From Muribaculaceae bacterium (GTDB lineage: Bacteria > Bacteroidota > Bacteroidia > Bacteroidales > Muribaculaceae), in NCBI GenBank assembly GCA_910573745.1, contig CAJSYI010000016.1, positions 1-57,461 of the forward strand: a stretch of DNA of 57,461 nucleotides, written 5' to 3'. Shown one piece after another: positions 35,110-43,732 of the stretch. The first letter of the stretch is position 1; the number at the start of each line of letters is the position of its first letter. A program made the translations under genes and the position numbers. The notes below the pieces were generated by a model that saw nothing but the letters and a program-made list of their open reading frames with translations, did not search any database and was not told the DNA's origin.

Positions 35110-35476
35110 CGGGTCAGTACTGCAGCGGCAAGGGATGCGGCCTGTTGGGGAAAGATGGGTTTCGGTCGGCAACGTCGGTGATGTGGAGATTCTTCAGATG
35201 AAACCGGGAATCAACAATACCCAATTACCTCGTGACGGAGCGAAACCCAATAGCACATACAGTATTTTTATGAGGAATGGAAAAGATGTAAAGACAATTG
35301 CAAAGTATGATGAAAATGGGATTGCCAAGTGGGAGATTCATAATGACAATCACCACGGCATAAAACCGCATTTTCACCTATGCAATGAAAAAGGTTATCC
35401 TATAAGCAATACAGGATCGGAATTGACACCTGAGCTTGCATCTTTATTTGAAAGGGTGAGGAATTTCAGAAAGTAA
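35099..35476 (+). CDS. Orphan toxin-domain-like protein (putative)
   Basis: A 125-residue ORF overlapping the DUF4417 end by 11 bp. The second half has a His/Asp-rich core, KYDENGIAKWEIHNDNHHGIKPHFHLCNEKG, resembling C-terminal nuclease domains of polymorphic toxins in which a 'Y...G....DI...NHG...PH.H' pattern is common. The first about 20 residues look like an out-of-frame reading of a Cys/Gly-rich linker, so the true product may be a remnant or a frameshifted C-terminal toxin tip. Family identity is uncertain. Confidence 0.5.
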   Translation: MGANGSVLQRQGMRPVGERWVSVGNVGDVEILQMKPGINNTQLPRDGAKPNSTYSIFMRNGKDVKTIAKYDENGIAKWEIHNDNHHGIKPHFHLCNEKGYPISNTGSELTPELASLFERVRNFRK

Positions 35477-35482
35477 GAGAGT

Positions 35483-36256
35483 ATGAAAGACAGATTCGAA
35501 TATGCCTACATAGGCATTGATGCGGAAGGAAGGCGGTATAACGCTGCATATCCTCCCGACCGGGAGAAATACGGTGATGAATTCGGAGGTTATCCTGATT
35601 TGGCAAGGAAGGTCTTGTTTCAGGATTTTGCCGTTGACGGCTTTGATGCCAGATTCAAGCTGAAAGGGCAACGCTATCAGATTCTTTCTGAACCGGACCA
35701 TGCGGCAAGGTGCGATCTAAGGTTCTTGACCGAATATGAGGTCTTTGCAAGTCCTAACCGTCTGATAGAAAACATGGATATTGAAGGCAGGCGGTTAATG
35801 GATATCATAGATGAGCTTGAAGACGTGTGTACCAATGAAGATATGTGCGTAGGCTTTTACAGGTCGGAACTTCAGCAGCTTGCGAAAACGGAAAGCGAAA
35901 AGATGAAGGGGTATCATTTTCATTATGTGGAAAAGGATGACTCCGGAGAGTATTATAACGGGAAGTATCCGCCGGATGCTGAGAAATACGGATGCTTGTT
36001 CAACGGATACAGGAACGAAAGTGCACAGGTTCTTTTTGAAGAGTTTGCTGTACACGGGATGAATGTGAGGTTTGAATATCATGGAACCATGTATCATCTT
36101 TTGTTCGGATGGGACTACGCATCTCTGACTGATGAAAACTATTGTAAGTCATATGAGATATTTCCGGATCCGAACACGCTGATAGAGAATCTGCGTATAG
36201 ACGGCAAACTACTTATCGACATCGTTGACGACATCGACTACGCCGAATCCGTATGA
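35483..36256 (+). CDS. Two-repeat protein, candidate immunity protein
   Basis: A 257-residue acidic protein made of two similar halves of about 120 residues: each contains a Y..(A/G)(A/K)YPPD.EKYG..F.GY segment, VLF..FAV.G...RF...G..Y.(I/L)L, and L.EYE(V/I)F..PN.LIEN..I.G..L.DI.D. It follows the toxin-like ORF by 6 bp, the usual toxin-immunity order, and is AT-rich like it. No family name is claimed; an immunity role is inference. Confidence 0.65.
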   Translation: MKDRFEYAYIGIDAEGRRYNAAYPPDREKYGDEFGGYPDLARKVLFQDFAVDGFDARFKLKGQRYQILSEPDHAARCDLRFLTEYEVFASPNRLIENMDIEGRRLMDIIDELEDVCTNEDMCVGFYRSELQQLAKTESEKMKGYHFHYVEKDDSGEYYNGKYPPDAEKYGCLFNGYRNESAQVLFEEFAVHGMNVRFEYHGTMYHLLFGWDYASLTDENYCKSYEIFPDPNTLIENLRIDGKLLIDIVDDIDYAESV

Positions 36257-36270
36257 GCGATTGGTTCGCC

Positions 36271-37512
36271 CTAAGGGTTGGTGTGCCAGCGGTAGAGGCG
36301 GTCGGCGGGGCGTATCTTGGCGGGGACGGGCATCGAGAAGCGGTCGCCTTTGGAGACGGTCTGCACCGGCTCGAGGTCGAGGCGCAGTTCTTCGACGGTG
36401 AAGACGAGCGCGCCGGTGGTGGGGCCTGTCAGCACCACTTCGTCGCCTACGGAGAGGGTGCCGTTCTCGAGCAGGAACTCCCCTACCCCGAGCTTGGGGA
36501 AATAGCGCATGGCCTTGGATGAGTAGAACTTGGTGCGTGTGGCCGATGAGCCGTATTTCGCGCTCCATTCGCCGAGCCGCTGGCCGAGGTAGTATCCGTC
36601 CCAGAACCCCCGGTTGAAGATTTTTTCGAGGCGTGAGTCCCAGGCGGCTATCTTCTCTTCGGAATACGAGCCGTCGCAGACGGCGGTGATCGCTTCGGAG
36701 TATGCGCCGACGGTCTCGGCGACGTATTCCGCGCTGCGTGCGCGTCCCTCGATTTTGAACACGGAGACTCCGGCGTCGATCATCTTGTTGAGGAAATGGA
36801 TGGTCTTCAGGTCTTTGGGCGACATGATGTATTTGTTTTCCACGTCGAGCTCTTCGCCTGTCTCGCGGTCGCGTACGGTATATGCGCGCCGGCATATCTG
36901 GTTGCACGCGCCCCGGTTTGCGCTTGAGTTCATTTCGTGGAGGGAGAGGTAGCATTTTCCGCTGACGGCCATGCAGAGCGCGCCGTGGCAGAACATCTCG
37001 AGGCGTACGGGCTTTCCGGCCGGGCCGCAGATGTTTTCTTCGCGTATGGCGCGTGAGATGGCGGCCACCTGGTCGAGGTTCAGCTCGCGGGCGAGGACCA
37101 TGACGTCGGCCCACTGCGAGTAGAAGCGGACGGCCTCGGTGTTGCTGACGTTGACCTGCGTGGATATGTGGACTTCCTGTCCGATGGAGCGGGCGTAGAG
37201 GATGGCGGCCATGTCGGACGCGATTATGGCGGAGATTCCGGCGGCGTGCGCGCGGTCGATGATGCTACGCATCATGCCGGTGTCGGAGTCGTAGATTACG
37301 GTGTTGACGGTGAGGTAGGTCTTCACTCCTCGTGCGGCGCATGCGGCGGCGATCTCTTCCATGTCGTCGGCGGTGAAGTTTGCGCTGGATCGTGAGCGCA
37401 TGTTCAGGCCGCCGATGCCGAAGTATATCGCGTCGGTGCCTGCGGCGAGGGCTGCGGCGAGGGACTCGCGGCTGCCTACGGGGGCCATGATTTCGAAGTC
37501 TGAGCGTTTCAT
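36271..37512 (-). CDS. Peptidase U32 family protein (TrhP-like tRNA hydroxylation factor)
   Basis: The 413-residue protein has the U32 layout: N-terminal TIM-barrel-like part (MAPVGSRESLAAALAAGTDAIYFG, GLNMRSRS), the signature ELNLDQVAAI, EMFCHGALCMAVSGKCYLS, the Cys-rich FeS/cofactor motif NRGACNQICRRAY, and IEGRARSAEYVAETVGAY, with a C-terminal beta domain. Characterised bacterial members such as TrhP install 5-hydroxyuridine in tRNA; peptidase activity is doubtful. It separates the head operon and the terminase gene. A -7 box ends 4 bp before its ATG, suggesting leaderless translation. Confidence 0.92.
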   Translation of the reverse strand: MKRSDFEIMAPVGSRESLAAALAAGTDAIYFGIGGLNMRSRSSANFTADDMEEIAAACAARGVKTYLTVNTVIYDSDTGMMRSIIDRAHAAGISAIIASDMAAILYARSIGQEVHISTQVNVSNTEAVRFYSQWADVMVLARELNLDQVAAISRAIREENICGPAGKPVRLEMFCHGALCMAVSGKCYLSLHEMNSSANRGACNQICRRAYTVRDRETGEELDVENKYIMSPKDLKTIHFLNKMIDAGVSVFKIEGRARSAEYVAETVGAYSEAITAVCDGSYSEEKIAAWDSRLEKIFNRGFWDGYYLGQRLGEWSAKYGSSATRTKFYSSKAMRYFPKLGVGEFLLENGTLSVGDEVVLTGPTTGALVFTVEELRLDLEPVQTVSKGDRFSMPVPAKIRPADRLYRWHTNP

Positions 37513-37516
37513 GGTG

Positions 37517-37524
37517 CAAAGTTA
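37517..37524 (-). promoter_or_regulatory. -7 box immediately before the U32 gene
   Basis: On the minus strand TAACTTTG is followed by CACC and then the ATG. The transcription start would fall at or within the start codon. Confidence 0.6.
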
Positions 37525-37530
37525 ATGAAA

Positions 37531-37572
37531 ATAAGGCTGATTAAGGCCGGTTAAGGCCAATTAAGGCCGGTA
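37531..37572. repeat. TTAAGGCCG decamer array
   Basis: Four imperfect units lie between the U32 and terminase start codons. Confidence 0.75.
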
Positions 37573-37605
37573 AGTCGAGGAAACCATAATAAGAACCATA
37601 GAATC

Positions 37606-39081
37606 ATGAAGGATTACAGGGAGGATTTTGAAAGGTGGGCGCGTGATTGCGTGCGTATCACCGACAAGCTGACGGGACGGCCTGTGCCGTTCCGTCTCAA
37701 TGCGCCGCAGCGGCGTGTGCTGGGCGTTCTCGAGGAGATGCGCCGGGGCGGGGAGCCTATCCGCCTCATCATGCTCAAGGCGAGGCAGTGGGGAGGCTCG
37801 ACGCTTGTGCAGACGTATATGGCGTGGATGCAGCTTGTGCGCCGCAAGGGCTGGAATTCGCTGATATGCGCCCATGTGAAGGATGCTTCGGCGCAGATAC
37901 GCGGCATGTATTCGCAGCTTCTGCGCGAGTACCCGGAGGGGATGAAGGCCGGGGAGGCCAGGGACTGGGCTTTCGTGCCTTATGAGAAGTCGCAGTCGGT
38001 GTGCTGGATTCCGGCGCGTGAGGCTCAGGTGGCCATAGCCACGTCGCTTTCGCCCAACACGGTGAGGGGCAGCAACTTCGCGATGGCGCATCTTTCGGAG
38101 GTGGCTTTCTGGGCCGACGGCGACGAGCGCGTGGCTTCGGAGATAGTGAGGACGGTGAGCGGGTCGGTGGCGCGTGAGCCGGACACGCTCGTGGTGATGG
38201 AATCGACGGCCAACGGGACTGACAACTATTTCTGCCGCGAGTGGCGGCGTGCGGTGGCGGGGAAGAGCGACAAGCGTGCGGTGTTCGTCCCTTGGCACGA
38301 GATAGAGATCTACCGCAAGGAGCTTGCCGAGGGCGAGCGTGCGGCTGCCGAGGCTTCGCTCGACGACTATGAGCGTGGGCTGCTTGCCGACGGCGTGGAG
38401 CTGGAGCGCGTGGCGTGGTACCACGAGAAGCGGCGCGAGTACGCGACGCACGAGGCGATGATGGCTGAGTTCCCTTCGACTGCCGAGGAGGCCTTCGCCA
38501 ACGCCGGCTGCGGGAGCCTGCTCGCGGAGGGGCAGGTGGCCCCGTTGGCGGAGAGTCCCGGCGCGCCTGCGGACGGGGGCGCGTTGGGTGTGCTTCTCGT
38601 GTCGGGCGACGGGCAGGGTCAGCTGCTTTCCTTCTTCGCCGAGGTGGACGGCAGGTTCACCCCGCTCGTGGACGAGAGGCTCGACGGGCTTACCCCGGGG
38701 CGGGCTGTGGCCGAGGCCGCCGCAAGATGCCGGGGGAAGGGGGCGCGGCTGGTGGTGGCTGAGGCCGTGCGTCCCGACGGGCCGGGGCATGCGCGGCGGT
38801 GCGCCCGGCGTGCGGCGATGCTCGGCGTGCCGATGGCCTACGACGAGGACGAGCGTCCTTACGTGGTCTTCGACGCCGTTTCGCTCGCCGACTGCGGCGA
38901 TGTCTACGCCGGGCTTTCGGAGGACGGCAGGGCTGTGGAGACGGATGCCGAGGCTCGGCAGGAGCTTCTGCGCTGTTCGCGCCTCAGGCCGTGGGCCACT
39001 CCGCTTGCCCTGACGCGCCTTGCGGCGGCGCGGTTCATGGCCGAAGGGTCGCCGAGGGTGTCGGTGGAAGATTTTTTGTGA
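37606..39081 (+). CDS. Large terminase-like protein (TerL)
   Basis: TerL is the phage DNA-packaging motor: ATPase plus headful nuclease. In this 491-residue protein the ATPase half is well kept: Walker A-like KARQWGGST (58-66), SSP-equivalent region, Walker B-like HLSEVAF (162-168; Ser-Glu form known in this TerL group) and coupling motif MESTANG (198-204). The nuclease half (about 325-475) is degraded: where GxDxxxG is expected it reads VLLVSGDG, VVAEA keeps one Glu, and the late HDD-type motif is absent (RPWATPLALTRLA). It stands alone between U32 and mfd with host-like composition. Either packaging without cutting, or loss of function, is implied. Confidence 0.82.
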   Translation: MKDYREDFERWARDCVRITDKLTGRPVPFRLNAPQRRVLGVLEEMRRGGEPIRLIMLKARQWGGSTLVQTYMAWMQLVRRKGWNSLICAHVKDASAQIRGMYSQLLREYPEGMKAGEARDWAFVPYEKSQSVCWIPAREAQVAIATSLSPNTVRGSNFAMAHLSEVAFWADGDERVASEIVRTVSGSVAREPDTLVVMESTANGTDNYFCREWRRAVAGKSDKRAVFVPWHEIEIYRKELAEGERAAAEASLDDYERGLLADGVELERVAWYHEKRREYATHEAMMAEFPSTAEEAFANAGCGSLLAEGQVAPLAESPGAPADGGALGVLLVSGDGQGQLLSFFAEVDGRFTPLVDERLDGLTPGRAVAEAAARCRGKGARLVVAEAVRPDGPGHARRCARRAAMLGVPMAYDEDERPYVVFDAVSLADCGDVYAGLSEDGRAVETDAEARQELLRCSRLRPWATPLALTRLAAARFMAEGSPRVSVEDFL

Positions 39082-39098
39082 AGAAGCTGAAGAAACTC

Positions 39099-42000
39099 CT
39101 AAGAGCTTGGCAGGGCCTCGATGCCCTGGAGGATGGCGAGGGCTTCGGCCACCCCGGGCACTTCCCCCACGAGGAAAGAGCGTTTGCCGTTGGCTTCGCG
39201 TATCTGGCACCGCTTCGGGTTGAGCTGCAGGTATGTGAGCATGCGCCCGAAGGCCTTCGACTGGTAGTATGCCTTGTTGGCGTCGCCGACGAAGTAGAGG
39301 TACATGCGGCCGCCTTTCAGGAGGAGGCGTTCTATTCCGAGGCGGCGCGCCGACATGCGCAGCGGCACGATCCGGATGAGCTCCTCGGTGGTGTGCGGTA
39401 TTTCGCCGAAACGGTCTCGGAGGTTTTCGCGGAAAGTCTCTATCTGTTCGGGCAGCTCCATGTTGTCGAGCGTCTGGTAGAGCGATATTCGTTCGCTTTC
39501 CTGCGGCACGTAGGCCGGCGGCAGGCGCAGCTCCAGGTCGCTCTCCACCGTGCAGTCGGCTGTGAACTCCTCCTCCTGCCCGGCTGCTGAGTCGGCTCCC
39601 ACCTCGTCGAAAGCGTCGGCGAACTCCTCGGTCTTGAGTTCGGTTACCGACTCCTTGAGGATCTTGCGGTATGTCTCGTAGCCGAGGTCGGCGATGAATC
39701 CGCTCTGTTCGGCGCCGAGGAGGTTGCCCGCCCCCCGGATGTCGAGGTCCTGCATCGCGATGTGTATCCCGGACCCGAGGTCGGAGAACGACTCGATGGC
39801 CTGCAGCCTGCGGCGCGCCACGGGCGATAGCGGTAGCGCGGGCGGCACGAGGAGATAGCAGAAGGCCTTGCGCGAAGAGCGTCCGACGCGTCCGCGGAGC
39901 TGGTGCAGCTCGGAGAGGCCGAAGTTCTGTGCGTTGTTGACTATTATGGTGTTGACGTTGGGCATGTCTATTCCGTTCTCCACGATGGTGGTGGAGAGCA
40001 GCACGTCGTAGTCATGGTCGGCGAAGCCGATGATCGTCTTTTCGAGCTTTTCGGGCGGCATCTGCCCGTGTCCGACAGCGACGCGTATTCCGGGGATGAG
40101 GCTCCTCAGGCGGTTTTCAAGCTCGATGAGCGACTCTATGCGGTTTGAGACTATGAACGCCTGCCCGTTGCGCGAAAGCTCGAAGCCGACGGCCTCTTTG
40201 AGGAGGTCGTCGTCGAACGGGGCCACGGCGGTCTGTATCGGCTGCCGGTTGGCCGGGGGAGTGTTGAGCGAGCTGAGGTCTCGCGCGCCCATGAGTGAGA
40301 ACTGGAGCGTGCGCGGGATGGGGGTCGCGCTCATGGTGAGCGTGTCCACGTTGACCTTCATCTGCTTGAGCTTCTCCTTGACGGCTACGCCGAACTTCTG
40401 CTCTTCGTCGATTACGAGAAGTCCGAGGTCTTTGAACTTCACGCCTTTGCCGATTATCTTGTGGGTGCCGACGAGGATGTCTATCTTCCCGGCCTCGAGG
40501 TCGGCGAGTATCTGTTTCACCTCCTTCGGCTTGCGTGCGCGCGAGATGAAGTCGACGCGCACCGGGAGGTCGCGGAGGCGGTCGGCGAACGTGCGGTGGT
40601 GCTGCATGGCGAGGACGGTGGTCGGGACGAGGACGGCAGTCTGCTTCCCGTCGGCGGCTGCCTTGAACGCTGCGCGGACTGCGAGCTCGGTCTTTCCGAA
40701 GCCCACGTCGCCGCAGACGAGGCGGTCCATCGGCCTGTCCGACTCCATGTCGGCCTTGATGGCCTGCGTGGCCTTTATCTGGTCGGGCGTGTCCTCATAG
40801 ATGAAAGACGCCTCCAGCTCGTGCTGCATGTAGCTGTCGGGGGCGAAGGCGTGGCCTTTCTGCTCGCGCCGTGCGGCATAGAGGCGTATGAGGTCGCGTG
40901 CTATGTCCTTGACCCGCGTCTTGGTCCGCTCCTTCAGCCGGTTCCACGCGCCGGAGCCGAGCTTGTTGACCTTCGGCGGCACGCCCTCCTTGCCGCGGTA
41001 TTTGGACAGCTTGTGGAGCGAGTGGATGCTGACGAGGATTATGTCGTCGTTCTGGTAGAGGAGCTTTATCATCTCCTGCGGGCGGCCGTTCACGTCGGTG
41101 CGCACCAGCCCGGCGAACCTGCCCACTCCGTGGTCGATGTGGACTATGTAGTCGCCCGTCTCGATCTGGTTCAGCTCCTTGAGCGAGAGGGCGAGCTTGC
41201 CTGAACGCGCGCGGTCGCTCTTGAGGTTGTACTTGTGGAAGCGGTCGAAGATCTGGTGGTCGGTGAAGAAGCAGGTCTTCGAGGCGTGGTCGATGAACCC
41301 CTGGTGCAGAGTGCGGTCCACGGGCGTGAAGCGCACGTCGTCGCCCCTGTCGGCGAATATGTCGCGCAGGCGGTCGGTCTGGCGGGCCGAGTCGGAGAGG
41401 ATGAGTATGCGGTATCCTTTGGCGAGGAAGTCGGCGAAGGAATCGGCGATTAGGTTGAAGTTCTTGTGGTACAGGGCCTGAGGCGAGCAGTCGAACGCCA
41501 TGCGTGCGTCGGGGATGGCTTGCGGGCCTGCGGCAGGGCCGGAGACGCCGTATTCTATGGTCTTGAACCCGCCGAGGCGCGCGTCGAACGCGTCAGGGTC
41601 CACGAGGTTGCCCATTGCGTCTGGGTCGCCCTCGTCGGCGATGAGGGCGGCCTCGGAGATCGTCTCGGAACACACTGCCTTGACGCGCGCGGCGAGCCAG
41701 GCGGCCGACTGCACGAAGACCGGCGTCCCGGGGTCGATGAAGTCGAAGAGGGACATGCCGCTGGCCTTCCCTTCGTCGGCCAGAGCCGGGATTACGGTTA
41801 TTTCCTTGAGCCGCCTTTCGGAAAGCTGGGTCTCGACGTTGAAGGTGCGTATGGAGTCTATCTCGTCGTCGAAGAAGTCCACGCGGTAGGGCAGCTCGTG
41901 CGAGAAGGAGTATATGTCGAGGATGGAGCCGCGTACTGCGAACTGCCCCGGCTCGTAGACGTAGTCGGTCTGCCGGAAGCCCTCCTCGCGGAGCTTGGCC

Positions 42001-42467
42001 ACGGTGTCCGGCATTGAAGCCTTCGTTCCGCTCTTCAGGCTCAGGCGCGCCTCTTCGAGGCGTTCCGGGGCCGGCACCTTTTCGGCCAGCGCCTCCGGCC
42101 AGCTCACTATCCAGCGGGCCTTTCCGGAGGAGTACGCGTCGAGGGTCTCGGTGCGCAGTATCTGGGAAGGCGGGTCGATCTGTCCGTAGCGGATGTCGCG
42201 CTTGTAGGCCGACGTGAGGATGGCCACGCCCTCTTGTCCGAGAATCTGGCAGAGGTCGTGGTACATGTATCCGGCCGTGTCGGCGTCGTCGGCCACTATT
42301 AGCGCGGGACGCTTCAGGCCGAGGGATGCGAAGAGCATCGCCGGCGCGCTCCCTTCGAGGCCTTCGAGGCGGATGCGTCGGGCCTTGGGGTCGGCGATGA
42401 GCTTCCGGAGCGCGTCGGAGCGCGCCCCGGAGGCGAAGGTTGAGCAGGCTTCCTGGAGGGTGGTCAT
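39099..42467 (-). CDS. mfd: Transcription-repair coupling factor
   Basis: Mfd removes RNA polymerase stalled at DNA lesions and recruits UvrA. The 1122-residue protein contains the N-terminal UvrB-homology region (FAVRGSILDIYSFSHELPYRVDFFDDEID), the RNA polymerase interaction domain (QIETGDYIVHIDHGVGRFAGL), the RecG-like translocase with Walker A GDVGFGKTE (about 585-593) and DEEQKFG (about 684), motif VI region HQLRGRVGRS, and the C-terminal TRCF domain (RISLYQTLDN). Length is normal. It converges on terL with a 17-bp gap. Confidence 0.97.
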   Translation of the reverse strand: MTTLQEACSTFASGARSDALRKLIADPKARRIRLEGLEGSAPAMLFASLGLKRPALIVADDADTAGYMYHDLCQILGQEGVAILTSAYKRDIRYGQIDPPSQILRTETLDAYSSGKARWIVSWPEALAEKVPAPERLEEARLSLKSGTKASMPDTVAKLREEGFRQTDYVYEPGQFAVRGSILDIYSFSHELPYRVDFFDDEIDSIRTFNVETQLSERRLKEITVIPALADEGKASGMSLFDFIDPGTPVFVQSAAWLAARVKAVCSETISEAALIADEGDPDAMGNLVDPDAFDARLGGFKTIEYGVSGPAAGPQAIPDARMAFDCSPQALYHKNFNLIADSFADFLAKGYRILILSDSARQTDRLRDIFADRGDDVRFTPVDRTLHQGFIDHASKTCFFTDHQIFDRFHKYNLKSDRARSGKLALSLKELNQIETGDYIVHIDHGVGRFAGLVRTDVNGRPQEMIKLLYQNDDIILVSIHSLHKLSKYRGKEGVPPKVNKLGSGAWNRLKERTKTRVKDIARDLIRLYAARREQKGHAFAPDSYMQHELEASFIYEDTPDQIKATQAIKADMESDRPMDRLVCGDVGFGKTELAVRAAFKAAADGKQTAVLVPTTVLAMQHHRTFADRLRDLPVRVDFISRARKPKEVKQILADLEAGKIDILVGTHKIIGKGVKFKDLGLLVIDEEQKFGVAVKEKLKQMKVNVDTLTMSATPIPRTLQFSLMGARDLSSLNTPPANRQPIQTAVAPFDDDLLKEAVGFELSRNGQAFIVSNRIESLIELENRLRSLIPGIRVAVGHGQMPPEKLEKTIIGFADHDYDVLLSTTIVENGIDMPNVNTIIVNNAQNFGLSELHQLRGRVGRSSRKAFCYLLVPPALPLSPVARRRLQAIESFSDLGSGIHIAMQDLDIRGAGNLLGAEQSGFIADLGYETYRKILKESVTELKTEEFADAFDEVGADSAAGQEEEFTADCTVESDLELRLPPAYVPQESERISLYQTLDNMELPEQIETFRENLRDRFGEIPHTTEELIRIVPLRMSARRLGIERLLLKGGRMYLYFVGDANKAYYQSKAFGRMLTYLQLNPKRCQIREANGKRSFLVGEVPGVAEALAILQGIEALPSS

Positions 42468-42532
42468 AAGGCTTTTTAAGGCCGGATAAGGCTGGTTAAG
42501 GCCGATTAATCAAGGCTTTTTAAGGCCGGGCA
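42468..42532. repeat. TTAAGGCCG decamer array
   Basis: Five to six imperfect units fill the gap between frr and mfd, beginning next to the mfd start codon. Confidence 0.75.
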
Positions 42533-42540
42533 AGGGAAGG

Positions 42541-43098
42541 CTATACGGTGAGGATTTCTTTCTCCTTGGCGGCGAAGACTTCGTCGATGCGCTTCATGTA
42601 TTTGTCGTGCACCTTCTGCACTTCGGCTTCCGCGTCCTTGCCGGAGTCTTCGCTCAGGCCTGCCTTCACCTCTTTCTTGATGAGGTCCACGGCCTCGCGG
42701 CGCGCGTTGCGTACGCTGACCTTGGCGTTTTCGGCCTCCCCCTTGCTCTGCTTCACGAGCTGGCGGCGGCGTTCCTCGGTGAGGGGCGGGATGCAGATGC
42801 GGATCACTTCGCCGTTGTTCTCGGGGGTTACTCCCAGCTCTGAGTTGATGATGGCCTTCTCGATCTCCTTGAACATCGGTTTTTCCCAGGGGGTGATGGC
42901 GATTGTGCGTGCGTCGGGGACGCTGATGTTGGCCACGTTGGATATCGGCGCGAGCGAACCGTAGTATTCCACGCGTATCCCGTCGAGGAGCTTGGGCGAC
43001 GCTTTTCCTGCGCGGATGTGGCTCAGGGTTTCGTCGAGGTATTCCACGGCGAGCTGCATCGACTCGTCGGCGTTGGTGATGATTTCTTTTGTTTCCAT
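42541..43098 (-). CDS. frr: Ribosome recycling factor
   Basis: Frr splits terminated ribosomes together with EF-G. The 185-residue protein has the standard features: [63 protein letters not shown] and a C-terminal three-helix bundle half. pyrH lies upstream on the same strand, the widespread pyrH-frr pairing, but here an S23-type gene and repeats separate them. Confidence 0.97.
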   Translation of the reverse strand: METKEIITNADESMQLAVEYLDETLSHIRAGKASPKLLDGIRVEYYGSLAPISNVANISVPDARTIAITPWEKPMFKEIEKAIINSELGVTPENNGEVIRICIPPLTEERRRQLVKQSKGEAENAKVSVRNARREAVDLIKKEVKAGLSEDSGKDAEAEVQKVHDKYMKRIDEVFAAKEKEILTV

Positions 43099-43101
43099 GA
43101 C

Positions 43102-43237
43102 GTTTAAAATATGAGTTGGGAGTAGGAAGTACGGAGTAGAGAGTTTAAGACTCTTTTTTCTCCGTGTCGGTTTCTTTCTCCCGGTTGTTTGTTTAAAATA
43201 TGAGTTGGGAGTAGGAAGTACGGAGTAGAGAGTTTAA
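43102..43237. repeat. 47-bp direct repeat pair upstream of frr
   Basis: Identical 47-bp copies at 43102-43148 and 43191-43237 (GTTTAAAATATGAG to GAGTTTAA) are separated by 42 bp. The unit includes purine-rich GGAGTAGGAAGTACGGAGTA, related to the sequences at 47827-47910. Confidence 0.9.
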
Positions 43238-43291
43238 TGCCTTGTTCTCATTTCCGGCTTCCGGCCTCTTGGTTGATGATTCTCGTTTATA

Positions 43292-43648
43292 TCAACGGAG
43301 AAATCCGTTGCTTTTGTTTATTATGCTTGTGAGGATGTTGATTATGGAGTTGGTGAGAGCCTTGGCTTCTTCTGTTTCCGAGCAGGGAAGCAGAGATGTC
43401 TCTTCCAGCAATTCGAGCCAGAACAGTGTTTCGGAAGCCTCTTTTCTTGCTATGGAAAGCTTGTTGCAGAAGTCGGCATTGCTCACGGCGAATCTTGCTT
43501 CGGCTATGTTGGCTCCGACAGAAGTGCCGGATCTGAGCAGCTGCCTTCCCAAGTCATATTCTCTCAGTTTCCGCGACAAAAGCTGATACAGCCTTACCGA
43601 CTCTTTTGCAAGCTTCTTGGAGATTTCCGCTTTAAGGTCATTTCCCAT
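43292..43648 (-). CDS. Four-helix bundle protein (S23 / 23S rRNA intervening-sequence family)
   Basis: A protein of about 118 residues of the S23 family: KESVRLYQLLSRKLREYDLGRQLLRSGTSVGANIAEARFAVSNADFCNKLSIARKEASETLFWLELL. The family is common as single genes in Bacteroidetes and originally noted in rRNA intervening sequences; molecular role unclear. The frame runs to 43687, with further ATG codons at 43660 and 43687; 43648 gives the usual short N-terminus. It is inserted between pyrH and frr and flanked by direct repeats and purine-rich repeats, which suggests mobility. Confidence 0.85.
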   Translation of the reverse strand: MGNDLKAEISKKLAKESVRLYQLLSRKLREYDLGRQLLRSGTSVGANIAEARFAVSNADFCNKLSIARKEASETLFWLELLEETSLLPCSETEEAKALTNSIINILTSIINKSNGFLR

Positions 43649-43732
43649 TATTGCAGTCATTTTAGGTGGCCGACAAAAAACGTTCAAGAAAGTATCCGAC
43701 TCCCTACTCTCAACTCCCTACTCTCTACTTAT

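Noticed and set aside
28431..39081. An ordinary intact prophage
   Set aside because: There are no att repeats bounding it, no integrase, repressor, replication, tail-fibre or small terminase genes, and a core gene (U32) sits between portal and terminase. Dispersal reaches to 53 kb.
43102..43237. CRISPR-like pair of 47-bp repeats
   Set aside because: Only two copies with one spacer, and the unit resembles the purine-rich intergenic repeats elsewhere.
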